From: VRUE01 sp963742535
GTDB lineage: Bacteria > Actinomycetota > Thermoleophilia > Solirubrobacterales > 70-9
Direction of reading: 5' to 3'
Length of the DNA: 64,000 nucleotides
Assembly (NCBI GenBank): GCA_963742535.1
Contig: CAVUMC010000002.1
Span: 372,001 to 436,000, forward strand
Part shown: positions 59,815-64,000 of the stretch, in pieces
Numbering within the stretch: position 1 is the stretch's first letter
How the letters are laid out: each line of letters starts with the position of its first letter
Notes under the pieces: model-generated
What the model was told of the DNA's origin: nothing
The model's database searches: none
The model's input: only the letters and a program-made list of their open reading frames with translations
Program-made: the position numbers and the translations under genes

Positions 59815-60870
59815 GCGAGCCGGGCGCGGCGACCGAGCTCGCGGTCGACATCGTCATCGACAACTACAACTACGGTCCTTCCTCGCGGGCGGCGATCGAG
59901 AGTGCCCTGGCGCAGACGCACGAGCCGGTCAAGGTGATCGTCGTCGACGACGGCTCCAGCGACGGCTCGCGCGAGCTGCTCGGCGACTACGCCGACCAGG
60001 TCGAGGTCGTGCTGAAGGAGAACGGCGGCCAAGCCTCGGCGATCAACGCCGGCTTCGAGCACTGCCGCGGCGACGTGGTCATCTTCCTCGACGCCGACGA
60101 CCTGCTCGACCCCGGGGCGGCAGCACGGGTCGCGGCGGCCTTCGCCGCCGACGGCGCCCTGTCCAAGGTGCAGTACCGCATGGACACGATCGACGCCGAG
60201 GGGAACTCGACCGGAGTGCTCAAGCCGCCGTCCCACCTGCCGATGCCGAGTGGCGACGTGCGCGCTGAGCCGAGCTCGCCTTCCCGTTCGACCTGACCTG
60301 GCTGGCGATCAGCGCCAACGCCTTCCGCACGCGAAGCGATGCGAGCGGATCCTGCCGATCCCCGAGCGCCCCTTCCGGATCTGCGCCGACTGGTACCTGG
60401 TCCACCTGACCGCGCTGCTCGGCCCGGTCGCCTCGCTGCAGGAGGTCGGTGCCTCCTACCGGGTCCACGGCACCAACAGCTACGAACAACAGGCGGCGCG
60501 GCTCGATCTCGATCACATCCGGCGCACGATCGAGCTCGCCGGGGCGACGATCGGCGAGCTCGAACGGCTGGCCGACGAGCTGGGCCTGCAGCGGCCCGAT
60601 CCGATCCTCTCCGCTCGCGGACCTCGCCAACCGGATGGTCTCGCTCAGGCTCGACCCGCAACGCCACCCGATCGCGACCGATACCGCCGCCGGGATCGTC
60701 CGCGACGCCGCCCGGGCCGTCCGCCTGCGCTCCGACGTCTCGCTCTCCAAGAAGGCACTCTTCGTCGCCTGGTTCGGGCGATGGCGAGCGCCCCGCGGCG
60801 CTTCGTGACGCGGCTTGCGGAGCTCTTCTTCTTCCCCGAGCGACGTCCCGATTTGGCAGGCTTGGGCTAA
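59811..60870 (+). pseudogene. GT2-family glycosyltransferase, several frameshifts
   Basis: GTG 59811 overlaps the previous stop. The 5' part is intact GT2: 'VDIVIDNYNYGPSSRAAIES', 'VIVVDDGSSDGSRELLG', 'LKENGGQASAINAGFEHCRG' and 'VVIFLDADDLLDPGAAA' with the DxD-type metal site. The rest continues in other frames as 'LAFPFDLTWLAISANAF', 'PFRICADWYLVHLTALLGPV' and 'SYRVHGTNSYEQQAARLDLD'. Shifts lie near 60265, 60330, 60614 and 60777. It would transfer a nucleotide-activated sugar to a glycan or lipid. Confidence 0.75.
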
Positions 60871-60873
60871 GAG

Positions 60874-62133
60874 ATGCGCATCCTCCTCGCGACGGACCAT
60901 TTCCCGCCCTTCATCGGCGGCGCCCATCGTCAGGCGCGGCTGATTGCCGAGGCGATGGGAGAGCGCGGCCACCAGGTGGCCGTGGCGACGCCGTGGCACG
61001 GCGGCCTGCCCCGCACCGAGGAGCATGAGGGCTACAGCGTCAACCGGGTGAGGCAACTGCGCACGGTGATCCCGGCCCTGGTCCGCAACGAGGATCAGCG
61101 CCACCAGCCCCCCTTCCCCGACCCGGTGACGATCTACGACCTGCGCAAGCTGCTCAACTCCTTCGAACCCGAATTGATTCACGCCTACGGCTGGCTCGCC
61201 TTCTCGCTGGCCGCGGCGATGGGGCGGCGGCAGATCCCGATGATGGTCTCGGCCCGCGACTACGGCTACTTCTGCGCCACCCGCACGCTGCTGCGCAAGG
61301 GCGCGCCCTGCGACGGGCCGGCACCGCTCAAGTGCCTCAACTGCGCCGGCTCCTACTACGGGCGCCCCAAGGGCTGGGTCGCCGCCGCCGGCGTGGCGAT
61401 GTCGAAGCCGCTGCTGGAGCGCAAGATGACCGCCCTGCACAGCATCAGCACCTACGTCCACGACGTCACCCTTCCCCACTTCGGGGCCGGCAAGACCGAC
61501 CTGATGGAGCTGACGATCCCGAGCTTTCAGGCCGAGCCGCCGCCGCAGCCGGGCGAAGAGGCGCCGGACGTCGACGCCTGGCTGGCCAAGCTTCCGGACC
61601 AGCCCTTCATCCTCTTCGTCGGCGCCTTCCGCAAGGTCAAGGGTCTGGAGACACTCTTCGACGCCTACCGCAACCTGCGTGGCGAGAAGCCGCCGCTGGT
61701 CCTGATGGGCACCTTCGAGCGCGACTCGCCCTCGCCCTTCCCGCCGGAGGCGATCGTCCTCACCGACGTGCCCCACCAGGTGGTGATGGCCGCCTGGCCG
61801 CGAGCGATGTTCGGGGTGATGCCCTCGCTCTGGCCGGAGCCGCTGGGAGCGACGGTCTCGGAGGGAATGAGCCAGGGCCGGCCGGTGATCGGCACCCTGC
61901 TCGGCGGTCACACCGACATGCTCAACGCGGAGACCGGCGCGCTCGTGCCGCAGGGGGACGTCGGGGCGCTTCGCGAGGCGATGGAAGGCCTGATCGCCGA
62001 CCCCGAGCGACGCGAGGCGATGGGCAAAGCCGCGGCTGAGCGAGCGCTCAACTTCCGTGCCGAGAACGTCCTGCCGCGCTTCGAGGACGCCTACCGGAAC
62101 GTCCTCGAGGCCAGCGACAGACAGCCCCGATGA
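60874..62133 (+). CDS. GT4-family glycosyltransferase
   Basis: This is the first intact gene after the frameshifted stretch, 419 residues. The N-terminal Rossmann half has 'ILLATDHFPPFIGGAHRQAR' and 'ELIHAYGWLAFSLAAAMG'. A Cys-containing insertion follows ('CDGPAPLKCLNCAGSYYGRP'), and the C-terminal donor half has 'FILFVGAFRKVKGLETLFDA', 'SLWPEPLGATVSEGMSQGRP' (EPxGxxxxE) and 'GGHTDMLNAETGALVPQGD'. It transfers a sugar from a nucleotide donor. Its stop overlaps the next start (ATGA). Confidence 0.88.
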   Translation: MRILLATDHFPPFIGGAHRQARLIAEAMGERGHQVAVATPWHGGLPRTEEHEGYSVNRVRQLRTVIPALVRNEDQRHQPPFPDPVTIYDLRKLLNSFEPELIHAYGWLAFSLAAAMGRRQIPMMVSARDYGYFCATRTLLRKGAPCDGPAPLKCLNCAGSYYGRPKGWVAAAGVAMSKPLLERKMTALHSISTYVHDVTLPHFGAGKTDLMELTIPSFQAEPPPQPGEEAPDVDAWLAKLPDQPFILFVGAFRKVKGLETLFDAYRNLRGEKPPLVLMGTFERDSPSPFPPEAIVLTDVPHQVVMAAWPRAMFGVMPSLWPEPLGATVSEGMSQGRPVIGTLLGGHTDMLNAETGALVPQGDVGALREAMEGLIADPERREAMGKAAAERALNFRAENVLPRFEDAYRNVLEASDRQPR

Positions 62134-63362
62134 AGATCCTGATCGTCGCCCCGATGCCGCCCCAACCGGCCGGGCGGGGAGCGATCCCACTCCTGCTCGA
62201 CGCCCAGGTCAGCGGCCTCAGCGAGCGCAACGAAGTCACCATTGTCAGCGCGGTCGGCGAAGAGACCGGCGAAGCCGAGGGTGCCGAGCGACTGCTCGAC
62301 TCCGGACTCGACGCGCACTTCGCCGACCGCCGCCTCTCCCGCTCGACCCGCCAGCGCTGGCGGCGGCGGGCGCGGATGGCCGGCGAGTGGGCCTTCGGCG
62401 GGCGCCCCTGGCGGGCGATCTGGTTCGCCGACCCCGGCATCCAGGCGATTCTCGACCGGCTGGCCCTGACCCACAGCTTCGACGTCGCCGTGGTCGAGGA
62501 CAGCGCGATGTCCACCCTTCGCCTGCCGGCCGGCGTGCCCTCGCTGCTGACCGAGCACGAGGTGCTGCGGCCGCGAGCGCTTGGCTGGCACCCGCAGGGC
62601 TCGCCGAGGGACTGGCCCAACTGGGCCTTCAGCGAGCTTGACTACCGTAAGCGGCCGCCCTTCCAGCGCTCAACGTGGAACCGCTTCGACCGCGTCCTAG
62701 CCTTTGGCGGTCGCGACGCGGCGGCGATCGGCGAGCTGGCCCCCGAGGTGGCCTCACGGGTGCGGGTCAGCCCCTTCGGCCTCGCGTTGCCGCCGCTTGT
62801 CGACCCCGCCGGCGTCGAGCCCGACAGCCTGCTCTTCGTCGGCAACTTCAGCCACCAACCAAACCGCGACGCAGCGCGGTGGCTGGCGAGCGAGATCATG
62901 CCGGCGCTGCTCGCTCGTCACCCGACCGCGCGGCTGCGCATCATCGGCAGCGCCCCGACACCGGAGGTGCTGGCGCTGAACGCAGGCGCGGTCGAGGTGA
63001 TCGCCGACGTGCCAAGCATCGAGCCCTACATGGCAGCGGCAGCCGTCGTCCTCGCCCCGGTGCGAACGGGAGGCGGCATGCGGATGAAGGTGCTGGAGGC
63101 GTTGGCCAGCGGCAAGGCCGTGGTGACGACTAGCCGCGGCGCCGAGGGCTTCACCGAGCTCGAGCCCGAACCACCCCTCGTGGTCGCCGACGACGCGGTC
63201 GGGATCGCGGCGGCGACGGCAGCGCTGCTCGCCGATCCCAGCGGCCCACTGGAGCTGGGCCGACGCGCCGCCGAGTTCGCCCGGGCGCACTACAGCCCCG
63301 CTGCTTGGGCGCTGCGGCTGGAGCAGGTCTACGAGGAGGCTCGTGAGCACCCCGCCGCCTGA
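62130..63362 (+). CDS. GT4-family glycosyltransferase
   Basis: The 410-residue protein begins 'ILIVAPMPPQPAGRGAIPLL'. The donor half has 'SLLFVGNFSHQPNRDAARWL', 'RLRIIGSAPTPEVLALNAGA', 'VVLAPVRTGGGMRMKVLEAL' and 'GKAVVTTSRGAEGFTEL', as in sugar-transferase/PslH-like GT4 proteins. ATG overlaps the previous stop by 4 bases, and its end overlaps the next gene by 20 bases. It probably builds the same glycan as the neighbouring enzymes. Confidence 0.87.
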   Translation: MKILIVAPMPPQPAGRGAIPLLLDAQVSGLSERNEVTIVSAVGEETGEAEGAERLLDSGLDAHFADRRLSRSTRQRWRRRARMAGEWAFGGRPWRAIWFADPGIQAILDRLALTHSFDVAVVEDSAMSTLRLPAGVPSLLTEHEVLRPRALGWHPQGSPRDWPNWAFSELDYRKRPPFQRSTWNRFDRVLAFGGRDAAAIGELAPEVASRVRVSPFGLALPPLVDPAGVEPDSLLFVGNFSHQPNRDAARWLASEIMPALLARHPTARLRIIGSAPTPEVLALNAGAVEVIADVPSIEPYMAAAAVVLAPVRTGGGMRMKVLEALASGKAVVTTSRGAEGFTELEPEPPLVVADDAVGIAAATAALLADPSGPLELGRRAAEFARAHYSPAAWALRLEQVYEEAREHPAA

Positions 63363-64000
63363 GCCGGAGCTGAACGAGCTGCTGCGTCGGGTCGACTGGC
63401 GCTTCCTGCTCGGTCAGAGGCAGGCCCCGCGGATTCTCGATCGTTGCGGCGAGCCGCTCTCGGGCGCGCTCGAGCTGATCGGCGAGGTGACGACGGGCGG
63501 CGAGGTGGATCTGGTCGTGCTCGGCTTCCCCGATCGCAAGGACCTGCGGGCTGCGGCCAAGTCGCTGCGGCCGGGGGGCGCCGTCGTCTGTCTCTGGCAG
63601 CGGCCGCTGCCGCTGGGAACGCAGCGCGCGCGGACGCTGCTGGAGCGGGCCGGGTTCGGCGACGTCAGCTTCTACTGGCCGGGCCCGCACGGCTCCCCGA
63701 CACCCGAGTTCTGGCTGCCGCTCGACAGCCCCGGCGCGATCGCGCACGTGCACGAGCAGCGCCCGGTTCACTCGCGACAGGAAGCCGCGCAGCGACTCGC
63801 CTGGCGCGGCGCGGTGCGGGCCGGCGCCCTGGCGCCGATCTGCGCGATCGCGCACTCGCCCACCAGCGCGGCCGCGGCGGGCGAAGACGAGGACGCGGTC
63901 GTTGCGGCCCTGCCGGATGCCCGCCACTGGCTGCTGCTCACCGGCGGCAGCGAAAGCGACAACAAGGTCGTCAGCCTGCCCTTTCCCGATCGCGGCGAGC
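63343..64000 (+). CDS. Methyltransferase-like / phosphotransferase-like protein (cut by window edge)
   Basis: GTG 63343 opens a frame that runs off the window (219 codons seen) and overlaps the previous gene by 20 bases. The first part has 'DWRFLLGQRQAPRILDRCGE' and 'DLVVLGFPDRKDLRAAAKSL' followed by 'RPGGAVVCLWQRPLPLGT', like a degenerate SAM-methyltransferase fold. The second has 'HWLLLTGGSESDNKVVSLPF', resembling the start of an aminoglycoside-phosphotransferase-like kinase domain. Such fusions occur in surface-glycan loci; the call is tentative. Confidence 0.6.
   Translation, partial: MSTPPPEPELNELLRRVDWRFLLGQRQAPRILDRCGEPLSGALELIGEVTTGGEVDLVVLGFPDRKDLRAAAKSLRPGGAVVCLWQRPLPLGTQRARTLLERAGFGDVSFYWPGPHGSPTPEFWLPLDSPGAIAHVHEQRPVHSRQEAAQRLAWRGAVRAGALAPICAIAHSPTSAAAAGEDEDAVVAALPDARHWLLLTGGSESDNKVVSLPFPDRGE

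Noticed and set aside
60220..62190. 656-codon minus-strand frame across the GT2 and GT4 genes
   Set aside because: Antisense shadow of two glycosyltransferase genes; no family motif.

Overview
The window is high-GC actinobacterial chromosome. A complete coenzyme F420 set (npdG, cofD, cofC, cofE and a fused fbiC), two F420-type (Ddn-like) oxidoreductases, an ethylmalonyl-CoA pathway, frequent GTG/TTG starts and many 1-4 nt stop/start overlaps all fit. The protein styles (PQQ-type sugar dehydrogenases with PKD domains, remnants of 'FIALGGASYAA' proteins, AbiEi/DUF559 orphans) suggest the class Thermoleophilia, order Solirubrobacterales. That placement is inference. No prophage, insertion sequence with transposase, CRISPR array or rRNA was seen.

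Layout. 0-9 kb: two Ddn-like oxidoreductases, five tRNAs (Pro, Gly, Trp, Leu, Leu), a PQQ-propeller lipoprotein, a frameshifted ECF sigma factor with its YciI partner, TfoX, membrane proteins, and two paralogous NlpC/P60-like secreted proteins. Beside each paralog lies half of a group II truncated haemoglobin gene, in opposite orientations, as if a 3.86 kb inversion cut the gene. 9-17 kb: acetoacetate-CoA ligase, acyl-CoA carboxylase, HMG-CoA lyase, SDR and thioesterase (acyl-CoA and ketone-body metabolism). 17-24 kb: F420 biosynthesis. fbiC carries an in-frame 64-bp palindromic element, and a second copy lies between genes at 26.8 kb. 24-31 kb: aquaporin, an NMT1/THI5-like binding protein, and a tightly overlapping operon multicopper oxidase-ZIP transporter-MntR-type regulator-NRAMP transporter, preceded by two tandem DtxR/MntR-type palindromes. 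31-33.9 kb: ygfZ, a lipoprotein and rmuC.

33.9-55.3 kb holds candidates for all the signature steps of the ethylmalonyl-CoA pathway: ccr, ecm/meaA, a MaoC hydratase, a methylsuccinyl-CoA-type acyl-CoA dehydrogenase and a malyl-CoA lyase-like gene. They are interleaved with two PQQ-type dehydrogenases, clpS, lhgO, a CAP protein, a roughly 100-triplet collagen-like protein and divergent pabB/pabC. 55.6-64 kb is a cell-surface glycan locus: a CoA-binding-like/GT2 fusion, a large membrane protein, a DUF1616-like protein, a GT2, two GT4 enzymes and a methyltransferase/phosphotransferase-like gene cut by the window edge.

Reading frames are broken many times between about 54.7 and 60.8 kb, and singly in the sigma factor, one PQQ dehydrogenase and the acyl-CoA dehydrogenase. 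At least one break is at a homopolymer. Local consensus error in a draft assembly is therefore as likely as real decay. All functional calls come from reading motifs and family resemblance by eye; no database search was run.
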